From the NCBI GenBank assembly GCA_046350095.1, contig JAXMBA010000002.1:620001-684000 (forward strand): a stretch of DNA of 64,000 bases. Direction: 5' to 3'. A program made the translations under genes and the position numbers. The stretch is from Urbifossiella sp046350095. Lineage in GTDB: Bacteria; Planctomycetota; Planctomycetia; Gemmatales; Gemmataceae. The notes under the pieces were generated by a model. That model worked only from the letters and a program-made list of their open reading frames with translations, was not told the DNA's origin and did no database searches. Positions 17,256-24,903 of the stretch are shown one piece after another (within the stretch, counting starts at the first letter, position 1; every line of letters starts with the position of its first letter).

Positions 17256-18674
17256 TCACCACGGCTTCCCGACCGCACGCCCCGCCAGGTCGTACCCGTC
17301 GGCCGCCGTCACCTTCACGCGCACGAAGTCGCCGGCCCGCAGCCCCTTCCCCTTCACCCGCACGGCGCAGTCGATGTCCGGCGAGTCGGCGTAGGTGCGG
17401 CCGCGGAAGTGGCTGGCGAACTCCGGGTCCGGGCCGTCGATCACCACCGGGTGGTCGCGCCCGACCTGCGCCTCGGCCCAGCGAAACGCCACCGCCTGCT
17501 GCGCCTCCATCACACCCGCCACGCGCGCCGCCTTCACGTCGTCCGGCAGGTGGCCGTCGAGCTTGGCCGCGGGCGTGTCCGGCTCCGGCGAGTACGGGAA
17601 CACGCCGAGCCGCTCGAACCCGAAGTCGGCCACGAAGCGGCGCAGCTCCTCGTACTCGGCGTCCGTCTCGCCCGGGAAGCCGACGATGAACGTCGTCCGC
17701 AGCGCCAGGTCCGGCAGGTTCTTCCGCAGCCGCTGGAGCAAGGTTTCCGTGGCGGCGCGGTCCACGCGCCGCACCATGCGCCGCAGCACGCGGTCGTTGA
17801 TGTGTTGCAGCGGCATGTCGAGGTACGGGATGACCTTGTCCGTGGTCGCCAGCGCGTCCACGACCTCGTCGGTGAAGTGCTCGGGGTAGGCGTACAGCAC
17901 GCGGACCCACTCGATGCCGTCCACCTTGCCGAGCTCGCGGATCAGGTCGGCGAGGCGGCTGCGGCCGTACAGGTCCATGCCGTAGTAGGTCGTGTCCTGG
18001 GCCACGACGATGAGTTCCCGCACGCCGTCGGCCGCCAGCTCTCGGGCTTCCTTCAGCACCTCCTCGATCGGCTTCGTGGCGTGCTTGCCGCGCATCTTCG
18101 GGATGGCGCAGTAGGTGCAGAGGCGGTCGCAGCCCTCGCTGATCTTCAGGTACGCGAAGTGCCGCGGCGTGATCCGCAGCCGGGCCGTGTCCTCGAGCGC
18201 CCGCACCGGCGCCGGCGGGAACAGGTCGAGCGCAGACAAGTCGGCGTCGCCGCCCCGGCGGCGCAGCTGCACCGCGTCCACGACGGTGGCGATCTCCTCG
18301 CGGCCGAACACGCCGAGAATCTGGTCGACGCCCGGCACCTGTTCGAGCAGCACGTCGCGCTGCCGCTCGGCCATGCAGCCCGCGACGACGACGGCGCCGA
18401 GTTTGCCCGCTTCTTTCAGCGCCAGCATCTCGCGGATGACGCCGAGCGACTCCTGCCGGGCCGACTCGATGAAGCCGCACGTGTTCACGACCACGACGTC
18501 GGCGCCGCTGGCGTCGGGGCGGAGGGCGTAGCCCTCGGTGGCGAGCTTGCCGAGCATCCGTTCGGAATCGACGGTGTTCTTGGGGCAGCCGAGCGACACG
18601 AACGCGAAGCTGCCCTTCCCCGAGCCGGGAGCCGTGAGAACGGGGGCGGACAGCGGCAGGCTCTTGACGGACAT
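17256..18674 (-). CDS. rimO: ribosomal protein S12 methylthiotransferase RimO
   Basis: 472 residues. RimO adds a methylthio group to an Asp of ribosomal protein S12, using S-adenosylmethionine and two iron-sulfur clusters. The N-terminal UPF0004 domain has its three cluster cysteines (Cys30 in SLGCPKN, Cys66 in NTCGF, Cys100 in AGCMAE). The radical-SAM motif CxxxCxxC is at 182/186/189 (GCDRLCTYCAIP), followed by PKMRGKH. A TRAM RNA-binding domain ends the protein (DFVRVKVTAADGYDLAG). The start at 18674 precedes a plausible N-terminus; the frame runs on to 18806. MiaB is the nearest alternative, but CAIPKMRGKH and the overall match favour RimO. Confidence 0.93.
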   Translation of the reverse strand: MSVKSLPLSAPVLTAPGSGKGSFAFVSLGCPKNTVDSERMLGKLATEGYALRPDASGADVVVVNTCGFIESARQESLGVIREMLALKEAGKLGAVVVAGCMAERQRDVLLEQVPGVDQILGVFGREEIATVVDAVQLRRRGGDADLSALDLFPPAPVRALEDTARLRITPRHFAYLKISEGCDRLCTYCAIPKMRGKHATKPIEEVLKEARELAADGVRELIVVAQDTTYYGMDLYGRSRLADLIRELGKVDGIEWVRVLYAYPEHFTDEVVDALATTDKVIPYLDMPLQHINDRVLRRMVRRVDRAATETLLQRLRKNLPDLALRTTFIVGFPGETDAEYEELRRFVADFGFERLGVFPYSPEPDTPAAKLDGHLPDDVKAARVAGVMEAQQAVAFRWAEAQVGRDHPVVIDGPDPEFASHFRGRTYADSPDIDCAVRVKGKGLRAGDFVRVKVTAADGYDLAGRAVGKPW

Positions 18675-18765
18675 GCGGTACGGGGGTCGGGGGTGCGGCG
18701 ACAATCGAACTGCCATTCTACGCCGCGGGGCGCGATAAACTACGGATTCCTCGCGGGGCCGCCGC

Positions 18766-19458
18766 ATGACCCTGGTTCCGCTCGGCGACGAGGCCGTGCT
18801 CGCCACGCTGCCCGACGAAGCCGCCGCGGTGCGGTTCGCCGCCGCCGTCCGCGCCGCGGCCCCGGACTGGCTGCACGACGTGGTGCCGGCCTACGCCACC
18901 GTCGGCGTCTTCTTCGATGCCGATCGCGTCGGCACGCCCGCGGTCACGGACTGGCTCACCGCAGTGGACGTGCCCGCGCCCCGCACCCCGCAGTCCGCAC
19001 CCCGCACGCACACCCTCCCCGTCTGCTACGAGATGGCGCCGGACCTGCCGCGCGTCTGCGAGCACACCAGCCTCGCCGCCGACGACGTGATCCGCTTGCA
19101 CGTCGGCGGCGCGTACACGGTGTACGCCGTCGGCTTCGTGCCGGGCTTCCCGTACCTCGGCTACCTGCCGCCGGAGCTGTGCGGGGTGCCGCGGCTGGCG
19201 ACGCCGCGGCTGCGGGTGGAGGCGGGGAGCGTCGGCCTGACGGGCCGTCAGACGGGGCTGTACCCGCTGCCGCGGCCGGGCGGCTGGAACCTCATCGGGC
19301 GGACGCCGCTGACGGTGGTGGACGTGGCCGACGGGTTCTTCCCGCTCCGCGTCGGCGACGCGGTGCGGTTCGAGCGAATCGACGAGAAGCGGTTCGGTGA
19401 GCTGACCGGCGAACGACTCGGCGGAAATGCGGAATGCGGATTTCGGAATGCGGAATGA
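18766..19458 (+). CDS. KipI/PxpB-like (5-oxoprolinase subunit B) protein
   Basis: 230 residues of the KipI / allophanate hydrolase subunit 1 family, which contains PxpB of the bacterial 5-oxoprolinase PxpABC. Typical segments are LGDEAVLATL at the start, then LPVCYE, HVGGAYTVYAVGFVPGFPYLGYLP (from ~126) and RVEAGSVGLTGRQTGLYPLPRPGGWNLIGRTP. PxpB works with PxpC, but neither pxpC nor pxpA is adjacent here. The last ~10 residues (NAECGFRNAE) are encoded by the left arm of the 32-bp inverted repeat, so the repeat has replaced or extended the natural C-terminus. Confidence 0.85.
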   Translation: MTLVPLGDEAVLATLPDEAAAVRFAAAVRAAAPDWLHDVVPAYATVGVFFDADRVGTPAVTDWLTAVDVPAPRTPQSAPRTHTLPVCYEMAPDLPRVCEHTSLAADDVIRLHVGGAYTVYAVGFVPGFPYLGYLPPELCGVPRLATPRLRVEAGSVGLTGRQTGLYPLPRPGGWNLIGRTPLTVVDVADGFFPLRVGDAVRFERIDEKRFGELTGERLGGNAECGFRNAE

Positions 19459-19504
19459 AGCAAGATGCCTTCCATTCCGCATTCCGAAATCCGCATTCCG
19501 CATT
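19426..19504. repeat. 32-bp perfect inverted repeat, 15-nt loop
   Basis: The arms 19426-19457 and 19473-19504 are exact reverse complements. Each arm is itself built from GGAATGC-type units. The repeat lies between two convergent genes and includes the stop codon of the PxpB-like gene, so it can serve as terminator for both. The same kind of text, read as protein, gives the NAECG(F/M)RNAE strings often seen at ORF ends in planctomycete-type genomes. Confidence 0.8.
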
Positions 19505-19505
19505 G

Positions 19506-20915
19506 TCAGTAGTCGCGCCCCGCGAAGCGCCAGCACGCCAGCCCCAGCATCACCCCGATGAACCCCACCGACACGCCGATCATCTCGGCCCACGACGCCC
19601 GCGGCTCGCCGGTAAACCCGGCGGCCTTCAACTGGTTCGGCGTCATCACCCCCTCGGCGATGATCCGCGCCAGCCGGGCGTCCAGCTGGTACGTCCGCGG
19701 CGTCACCACGTGGATCGCCTTGAACGTCGAGAACGACGCCTTCGGGATGACGAAGTACAGCGCCCGGTCCGGGTTCGGCCCCGGCCGGCCCGCCGGCACC
19801 GGCTTCGCGTCCTCCTCCTCGCGGTCAATGATGCCGTCCCGCACGATCCCCAAGCCCAGGATCATCGCCCACACCACGACCGTGACCAGGATGGACACGA
19901 TGGTGCTGCGGGTGACCACGGCGGCGAGCGTGGACACGGCGTACAGCACCGCGAAGTAGAACATCAGCATCGGCAGCACGGCCAGGAAGTTCGGCGCCCA
20001 CAGCCCCGACCGCAGGCCCACCGCCACCCACACGCCCACCACCGTGAACGTCCCCAGCAGGCCGACGAACATCAGCCCGCCGAGGTACTTGTACACCAGC
20101 AGCCGGACCCGGCCGATCGGCTTGCTCACGATCAGGTCCAGGCTCCCCTTCGCCAGCATGTTCGGGATGAACCCGGCGGTGACGATGACCGCCACGGCCA
20201 GCGCCACCCACGCCCCGAGCTTGTTGACGAGCCAGCTCTCGATCACGTACACGCCGGTCCGCAGCGGCACGTGCATCGACGGGATGTCGAACAGGAACAG
20301 CGCCGTCACCTGGTGCGGCCACGCCAGCGGGTCGTCCACCTTGCTGCCGCGAGCCGTCACCGTGTACCGCGTCTCCGGCGGCGGCGGCGGCCCCTCCAGC
20401 TTCCCGGTCGGCGCGGGGAAGTCGTCGTCCTCGTCGTCGTCGGCCTTCTTCTTGTCGCCGTCCTTTTTCTCCGGCGGCTCCAGCTGCGGCAGGCCGCCTG
20501 TCACCTCGACCGACTCGTACTGGCCGGCGAGCATGTCGCGGAAGAACCGCTTGACCCGCTCGCGGCCGAGCGGCAGGCCGGCCTCCTTGGTCTTGCGGAT
20601 GTCGGCGGTCTTCTCCACCTTCACCACGTACTCGAACGTGTAGTCGGCCCGCCACGGCTCGGCCGCGTTCGTGCTCGTGAAGTTCTCGACGGTGAGTTCC
20701 GGCTTGCCGAGCTCGGCGTACCGCTGCGGGTTGTGGCTGAGCCCCCACCGCATCCAACTGAGCGGCTCCTTCAGCATGTCCTCCATCGTGATCGGCCGGT
20801 AGCCGACGCTCGCCACCAGCAGCACCAGCAGGCCGGACAGCACCAGCATGATCTGGAGCATCCAGCCGTTGCGGGCCTCGCGGTAGCTGTCCTTCAGGAA
20901 CGCCAGGAATTGCAC
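19506..20915 (-). CDS. ABC-2 type transporter permease
   Basis: 469 residues: one N-terminal helix (~18-36), a large extracytoplasmic domain (~60-235) with an acidic low-complexity stretch (KKDGDKKKADDDEDDDF, ~150-166), then about five C-terminal helices (from ~245), including AWVALAVAVIVTAGFIP. This is the layout of ABC-2 permeases with a big loop between helices 1 and 2. Its start is 2 nt after the ATPase stop codon, so both subunits are made together. It likely exports or extrudes an unknown envelope component. A Gly/Ala-rich C-terminal helix ends in RFAGRDY. The substrate cannot be predicted. Confidence 0.85.
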   Translation of the reverse strand: MQFLAFLKDSYREARNGWMLQIMLVLSGLLVLLVASVGYRPITMEDMLKEPLSWMRWGLSHNPQRYAELGKPELTVENFTSTNAAEPWRADYTFEYVVKVEKTADIRKTKEAGLPLGRERVKRFFRDMLAGQYESVEVTGGLPQLEPPEKKDGDKKKADDDEDDDFPAPTGKLEGPPPPPETRYTVTARGSKVDDPLAWPHQVTALFLFDIPSMHVPLRTGVYVIESWLVNKLGAWVALAVAVIVTAGFIPNMLAKGSLDLIVSKPIGRVRLLVYKYLGGLMFVGLLGTFTVVGVWVAVGLRSGLWAPNFLAVLPMLMFYFAVLYAVSTLAAVVTRSTIVSILVTVVVWAMILGLGIVRDGIIDREEEDAKPVPAGRPGPNPDRALYFVIPKASFSTFKAIHVVTPRTYQLDARLARIIAEGVMTPNQLKAAGFTGEPRASWAEMIGVSVGFIGVMLGLACWRFAGRDY

Positions 20916-20917
20916 GG

Positions 20918-21886
20918 TCAGCTCCTCCGCCGGGGGCCGCCGACCGAGCGAACACCCTTCCCCGGCCGGCCGTCCGTGCCGGGGTCGGCCGCGTCCACGA
21001 TCGACACGAACAGGTCTTCCAGGCTCTGCTTCTTCTCGACGAGGTGCCGCAGCCGCAGCCCCTTCTCGGCCAGCAGCGCCAGCACCGGGTCGATCCCCTT
21101 ACCCTCGGGCAGCTCCACCTCGTACCGCCCGGCCGCCGGCGTCACCTTGTAGCCGAGCCGGGTCACGTCGTCGGCCGGGAACTGCTGCCCGTCGGCGACG
21201 CCGATCACGAACAGCCCGACCTGCTTTGTCAGGTCGGCGACGGTGCCCTCCCGGACGAGTTCGCCGCGCTGCAGGATGGCGACGCGGTCGCAGATGAGCT
21301 CCACCTCGCCGAGCAGGTGGGAGTTGAGGAAGATCGTCTTGCCGTCCTCCTTGAGCCGCTGCATCAGGTCGCGGATCTCGCGGCGGCCGACGGGGTCCAC
21401 GCCGTCGGTCGGCTCGTCGAGGAAGATGACCTGCGGGTCGTGGAACATGGCCTGGGCGATGCCGAGCCGCTGCTTCATGCCCTTCGAGTAGGTGCGAATC
21501 TTGGAGTGCATGCGGCCGGCGATGCCGACCTGCTCGAGCATCTCGGGGATCTTCTTGCGGCGGTCGTCGGCGCTGACGCCGTACAGCTGGCCGTAGAAGT
21601 CCATGAGCGAGTAGCCGCTGTGGTACACCGGAAAAGCGTGGTCTTCGGGCAGGTAGCCGACGCGTCTGCGGGTGGCGGCGTCGCCGGCGGCGTGGTCGAG
21701 CAGGGTGGCGTCGCCGTCCGTCTTCTGGACGATGCCGAGGAGGATTTTGATGAGGGTGGTTTTGCCGGCGCCGTTCTGGCCGAGGAGGCCGTACACCTGG
21801 CCGGGCTCGACTCGCAGCGACACGCCCTTGAGGGCTTCGATGCGGCCGTAGGTCTTGCGCAAGTCCCGCGTCTCGATCACCGCCAC
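20918..21886 (-). CDS. ABC transporter ATP-binding subunit
   Basis: 322 residues with all ABC motifs: Walker A GQNGAGKTT (36-44), the signature-like YSKGMKQR (133-140) in place of LSGGQ, and Walker B VIFLDEP (153-159), then an H-loop in NSHLL. The YSKGMKQR variant is normal for ATPases paired with ABC-2 permeases. A C-terminal regulatory part (~225-300) ends in SLEDLFVSIV. I chose the GTG at 21886 because GGAGG lies 5 nt upstream; a second GTG at 21880 is 11 nt from it. The frame is open to 22033, but that part is the intergenic inverted repeat. Operon with the permease. Confidence 0.9.
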   Translation of the reverse strand: MAVIETRDLRKTYGRIEALKGVSLRVEPGQVYGLLGQNGAGKTTLIKILLGIVQKTDGDATLLDHAAGDAATRRRVGYLPEDHAFPVYHSGYSLMDFYGQLYGVSADDRRKKIPEMLEQVGIAGRMHSKIRTYSKGMKQRLGIAQAMFHDPQVIFLDEPTDGVDPVGRREIRDLMQRLKEDGKTIFLNSHLLGEVELICDRVAILQRGELVREGTVADLTKQVGLFVIGVADGQQFPADDVTRLGYKVTPAAGRYEVELPEGKGIDPVLALLAEKGLRLRHLVEKKQSLEDLFVSIVDAADPGTDGRPGKGVRSVGGPRRRS

Positions 21887-21956
21887 GGCGGCCTCCGGGG
21901 GTCGGGATGGGGTCGGAGAGGGATTCGCGGTCCCTGCGAAGATATTGCCGCCGGCG

Positions 21957-22051
21957 CGGAATGACCAATTCCCAATGACCCACCAACGACCAAGGACGGA
22001 ACCACTGATTTTCCTTGGTCGTTGGTGGGTCATTGGGATTTGGTCATTCCG
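21957..22051. repeat. 40-bp near-perfect inverted repeat, 15-nt loop
   Basis: The arms 21957-21996 and 22012-22051 pair over 40 bp with one mismatch. They are built on AATGACC/CCAATGACC-type units. Unlike the hairpins at 4061 and 19426, this one lies between divergent genes (the ABC ATPase and pyrD), so a terminator role is unlikely. It could form a cruciform, shield the two promoters from each other, or be a mobile palindrome. Confidence 0.8.
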
Positions 22052-22070
22052 GGGCTCCTAGAACACCAGG

Positions 22071-22985
22071 ATGCCAGACCTCACCGTCACCCTCAACCGG
22101 TTGCAACTGCGCAACCCCGTGCTGGTCGCGTCCGGCACGTTCGGGTACGCCCGCGAGATGGCCCCCTATGTGGACTTCGCCAAGCTCGGCGGCGTCGTCC
22201 CCAAGACCGTCACCGCCGCGCCCCGCGCCGGGAACGCCACCCCGCGCACGGTCGAAACCGCCAGCGGCATGTTGAACGCCATCGGCCTCGACAACGACGG
22301 CCTCGACCACTTCCTCGACCACCACCTGCCGTACCTCCGCACCCTCCCCACGGCCGTGATCGGCAACGTCGCCGGCAAGACCGAGGACGAGTTCGTCGAG
22401 ATGGCGGCGAAGGTTCACGCCCGCGGCCCGGGGTTGGCGGCACTCGAACTCAACCTGTCGTGCCCGAACGTGTCCGGCGGCACCGACTTCGCCGTGGACG
22501 CCGGGCTGACGCGGCGCATCGTCCGCCGCTGCCGCGACGCCTGCCCCGACCTGCCGCTGCTGGCCAAGCTGACGCCGAACGTCACCGACATCACCGTGAT
22601 TGCCAAGGCAGCCGCGGACGGCGGCGCCGACGCCGTCACGGCGGTGAACACGTTCGTGGGTATGGCCGTGGACTGGCGGCGGAAGAAGCCGATCCTGGCG
22701 AACGTGACCGGCGGCCTGAGCGGCCCGGCGATCAAGCCCCTGGCGCTGCGGGCGGTGTGGCGGATCGCCAAGCTGGGGGCGGTGCCCGTGGTGGCGGTCG
22801 GCGGCATCGCCACCGTGGACGACGTAATGGAATTCCTGGTAGCCGGGGCGAGTGCGGTGCAGGTGGGCACGGCGAACTTCTACGACCCGTCGGCCAGCGC
22901 CCGCGTCGCCGACGCGCTGCCGGCGGCGCTGGCGGAGGCCGGCGCCGACCGCGTCGCGGACGTGGTCGGCACCCTGCGGGAGTGA
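22071..22985 (+). CDS. pyrD: dihydroorotate dehydrogenase, class 1B catalytic subunit
   Basis: 304 residues. The enzyme oxidises dihydroorotate to orotate in pyrimidine synthesis, using FMN. The family pattern is complete: NPVLVASGTFGYA (~15-27), the active-site loop ELNLSCPNVSGG (126-137) with Cys131 as the catalytic base of class 1 enzymes, TVIAKAAADGGADAVTAVNT, and the FMN phosphate site VAVGGIATVDDVMEFLVAGASAVQVGT near the end. In class 1B the FMN subunit pairs with PyrK, an iron-sulfur/FAD protein that would receive electrons; no pyrK is visible in the window. It starts 20 nt after the long inverted repeat and converges with the TIGR03066-like gene. Confidence 0.93.
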   Translation: MPDLTVTLNRLQLRNPVLVASGTFGYAREMAPYVDFAKLGGVVPKTVTAAPRAGNATPRTVETASGMLNAIGLDNDGLDHFLDHHLPYLRTLPTAVIGNVAGKTEDEFVEMAAKVHARGPGLAALELNLSCPNVSGGTDFAVDAGLTRRIVRRCRDACPDLPLLAKLTPNVTDITVIAKAAADGGADAVTAVNTFVGMAVDWRRKKPILANVTGGLSGPAIKPLALRAVWRIAKLGAVPVVAVGGIATVDDVMEFLVAGASAVQVGTANFYDPSASARVADALPAALAEAGADRVADVVGTLRE

Positions 22986-22986
22986 C

Positions 22987-23352
22987 CTACTTCCGCTTGA
23001 ACTCTTCGGTCTTGTTGTCGTCGCCCAGGAGGTGGAGCTCCGTCGGCGTCAGCTTCTTGATTTCCGCCGACTGCTCGAACGACGCGTCGCCGAACTTCAG
23101 CTTCACCGTCAACTTGGTCTTGGCCACCGTGTAAGTCCCGGTGCCGACCTCGTCCTTCTCGCCCTTCACCTTCACGGTGAACTTGCCGTCCTTGGCGAAC
23201 TCGATGGTGCTCCCCAGCGGCAGGTCGCCGGCCTTGGTCACTTCCCACACGCCGACGATCTTCGTCGCTTCGTCCTGGGCACGGGTCCGGGCCGTCCCGC
23301 CGAGCACCAGCACCAGCGCCACCCCGAGCCCGAACACGGACATCCGCATCAT
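22987..23352 (-). CDS. TIGR03066-like secreted protein
   Basis: A 121-residue exported protein (signal ~1-25, MMRMSVFGLGVALVLVLGG). The mature part is a small beta-sheet domain: KIVGVWEVTKAG, STIEFAKDGKFTVKVKGE, GTYTVAKTKLTVKLKFGD, ending LTPTELHLLGDDNKTEEFKRK. This pattern of a lipocalin-like strand order matches TIGR03066, a family known from Gemmata and relatives with no assigned function. GGAGG seven nt before the ATG at 23352 fixes the start. Its stop lies 1 nt from the pyrD stop codon, with no terminator between the convergent genes. Confidence 0.82.
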   Translation of the reverse strand: MMRMSVFGLGVALVLVLGGTARTRAQDEATKIVGVWEVTKAGDLPLGSTIEFAKDGKFTVKVKGEKDEVGTGTYTVAKTKLTVKLKFGDASFEQSAEIKKLTPTELHLLGDDNKTEEFKRK

Positions 23353-23422
23353 GTGAATCCCTCCAGATGGTCGGGCCGGTCGGCCGGCCCCGGGCCGGGA
23401 GATGTTACGCCACGACACAAAC

Positions 23423-23436
23423 CGCCGCAAGCGGCG
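23423..23436. repeat. CGCCGCAAGCGGCG motif
   Basis: A 14-nt near-palindrome in the gap between the TIGR03066-like gene and the ferredoxin promoter. The same 14-mer forms both arms of the hairpin at 25864-25909, and its core CCGCAAGCGG also occurs at 17236-17245. Confidence 0.5.
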
Positions 23437-23457
23437 TAAATTCGCCCACGGGCGCCG

Positions 23458-23486
23458 TTGACTCTCCTTCCCGAAGCGGGTAAAGT
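23458..23486 (+). promoter_or_regulatory. sigma70-like promoter of the BFD-type ferredoxin gene
   Basis: TTGACT (23458-23463), a 17-bp spacer and TAAAGT (23481-23486). The first hexamer matches the -35 consensus at five of six positions, the second the -10 consensus at four of six. The spacing is ideal. Transcription would start near 23493, inside the palindrome at 23491-23505. Confidence 0.6.
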
Positions 23487-23490
23487 TTAG

Positions 23491-23505
23491 TGAGACGCAA
23501 TCTCA
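23491..23505. promoter_or_regulatory. Fur-like operator palindrome
   Basis: TGAGA (23491-23495) and TCTCA (23501-23505) form an interrupted palindrome with a 5-nt centre, directly over the predicted transcription start of a BFD-type [2Fe-2S] gene. Fur-family boxes of the TTGAGAnnnnnTCTCAA kind are known from several phyla, so iron-dependent repression is the natural reading. This is inferred from position and sequence only. Confidence 0.5.
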
Positions 23506-23548
23506 ACAAGGTTCGCGTTCCCGCCACGCCCGGGTTTGGAACCCGCCG

Positions 23549-23815
23549 ATGCCGCTCCCGCAGCTGGACGACCGCCTCTGCCCCGACCCGTGCGCCGGCC
23601 CCTGTGGCGGGTGCGAGGACCGTATCGTCTGCCGCTGCCTCAAGGTCACCGAGGGGCGGATCGTCGAAGTCGTCACGACGCTGGGGCTGCGCACGGTGAA
23701 GGAAGTCCGCAACGTCACCGGCGCCGGCGACGGCTGCACGTGCTGTCACAAGCAGATTCGCGCCCTCATTGAAGTGCATGTCACGGCTGACGCGCCGCTC
23801 GCCGCCGCCGGCTAA
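23549..23815 (+). CDS. BFD-type [2Fe-2S] protein with extra N-terminal Cys motif
   Basis: 88 residues. The C-terminal two thirds match the BFD domain (bacterioferritin-associated ferredoxin, also found in NirB and NifU): cluster ligands Cys28-x-Cys30 (VCRCLKVTEG) and Cys63-x2-Cys66 (GCTCCHKQI). BFD proteins donate electrons to release iron from bacterioferritin or carry electrons in redox complexes. Before this domain is a second dense cysteine block (Cys11, 15, 19 and 22, spaced C-x3-C-x3-C-x2-C), not part of classical Bfd, which could hold a second cluster. It stands alone, with its own promoter and a Fur-like box, which fits an iron-storage role. No bacterioferritin gene is seen nearby. 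Confidence 0.8.
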   Translation: MPLPQLDDRLCPDPCAGPCGGCEDRIVCRCLKVTEGRIVEVVTTLGLRTVKEVRNVTGAGDGCTCCHKQIRALIEVHVTADAPLAAAG

Positions 23816-23946
23816 TCCCCTTAGCCCGCCCCGCTCCCCCGGTCGATCTTGCATTCCGACTGTGGTTTCGGAATATTGCGGGTCGCCCGAATCGTTTCCC
23901 GCGATGATTCGCGCCCCGGAGACACGATACACCGGCAGGGACGCCG

Positions 23947-24903
23947 ATGGGGCCGTCGCGCCAACTCGTGGTCATCGCCGACGACTTCGGAATCGGTCCG
24001 GACACCGACCGGGGCATCCTCGAGCTCGCCGCGGGCGGGCTCGTCACCGGCACGACGCTACTGGTGAATTCGCCGCACGCCCCGGCGGCGGTGACGGCGT
24101 GGAACCGCGCCGGCCGCCCGCTCGACCTCGGCTGGCACCCGAACCTCACGCTCGATCAACCGATCCTGCCCGCCGCGCGGGTGCCGTCGCTCGTACGGTC
24201 GGACGGAACGTTTTGGCCGCTCGGGGCGTTCATCCGGCGGTCGCTGCTCGGGCGGATGAACCCGGCCGAGGTGGCGGCGGAACTGGCGGCGCAGCACCGC
24301 CGCTTCGTGGACATGGTCGGGGCGACGCCGCGGGTGGTGAACTCGCACCAGCACGCCTCGCTGTTTCGCCCGGTGACACGGGTGCTGTTCGACCTCCTGG
24401 CGGCGCGGGCGGACCGGCCGTTCGTGCGGCGGGTCCGCGAGCCGTGGGGGCTGCTGGCCCGGGTGCCGGGCGCGCGGGTGAAGCGCGTGGTGCTGAACCA
24501 CCTGGGCCGGCGGCAGGCGCGCGACCTGGACCGCGCCGGCTTCCCCGGCTGCGACTGGCTCGCCGGCGTCACCGACCCGCCGTTCGTGACCGACGCTCGG
24601 TTCCACGCCCGCTGGCTGGCGCACACCCCGGGGCGGGCGGTCGAGCTGATGTGCCACCCGGGCTACCACGACCTCACGCTCGTGGGCCGCGACGCGGTCG
24701 CCGACGACGCGTTCGTGCAGCGGCGGGTGGACGAGCTGGCACTGTTCCGCCGGCCGGAGTTGCCGGACCTGATCCGCGCCGCGGGGTTCGCGCTGACGCG
24801 GCCGAGTGACCTGGGCGCCCCCAATGCTGAGCCCGGCGGCGTGAGCCGCCGGACGATACGACCGACCGGAAGGCCTTCTCCATGCCCGCCCGCCCGCGCC
24901 TGA
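23947..24903 (+). CDS. ChbG/HpnK (YdjC) family deacetylase
   Basis: 318 residues. The metal site of the YdjC family is visible: ADDFG with Asp12-Asp13 near the N-terminus, GWHPNLT with His64, and SHQH with His134 and His136. ChbG removes acetyl groups from chitooligosaccharides; HpnK is linked to hopanoid biosynthesis clusters and is proposed to deacetylate hopanoid glucosamine. The 3' end overlaps the glycosyltransferase gene by 22 nt, and a deacetylase beside a GT2 enzyme favours a glycolipid role. The last ~35 residues are low-complexity and lie past the family core. The start follows AGGGA at 23937-23941. Confidence 0.85.
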   Translation: MGPSRQLVVIADDFGIGPDTDRGILELAAGGLVTGTTLLVNSPHAPAAVTAWNRAGRPLDLGWHPNLTLDQPILPAARVPSLVRSDGTFWPLGAFIRRSLLGRMNPAEVAAELAAQHRRFVDMVGATPRVVNSHQHASLFRPVTRVLFDLLAARADRPFVRRVREPWGLLARVPGARVKRVVLNHLGRRQARDLDRAGFPGCDWLAGVTDPPFVTDARFHARWLAHTPGRAVELMCHPGYHDLTLVGRDAVADDAFVQRRVDELALFRRPELPDLIRAAGFALTRPSDLGAPNAEPGGVSRRTIRPTGRPSPCPPARA

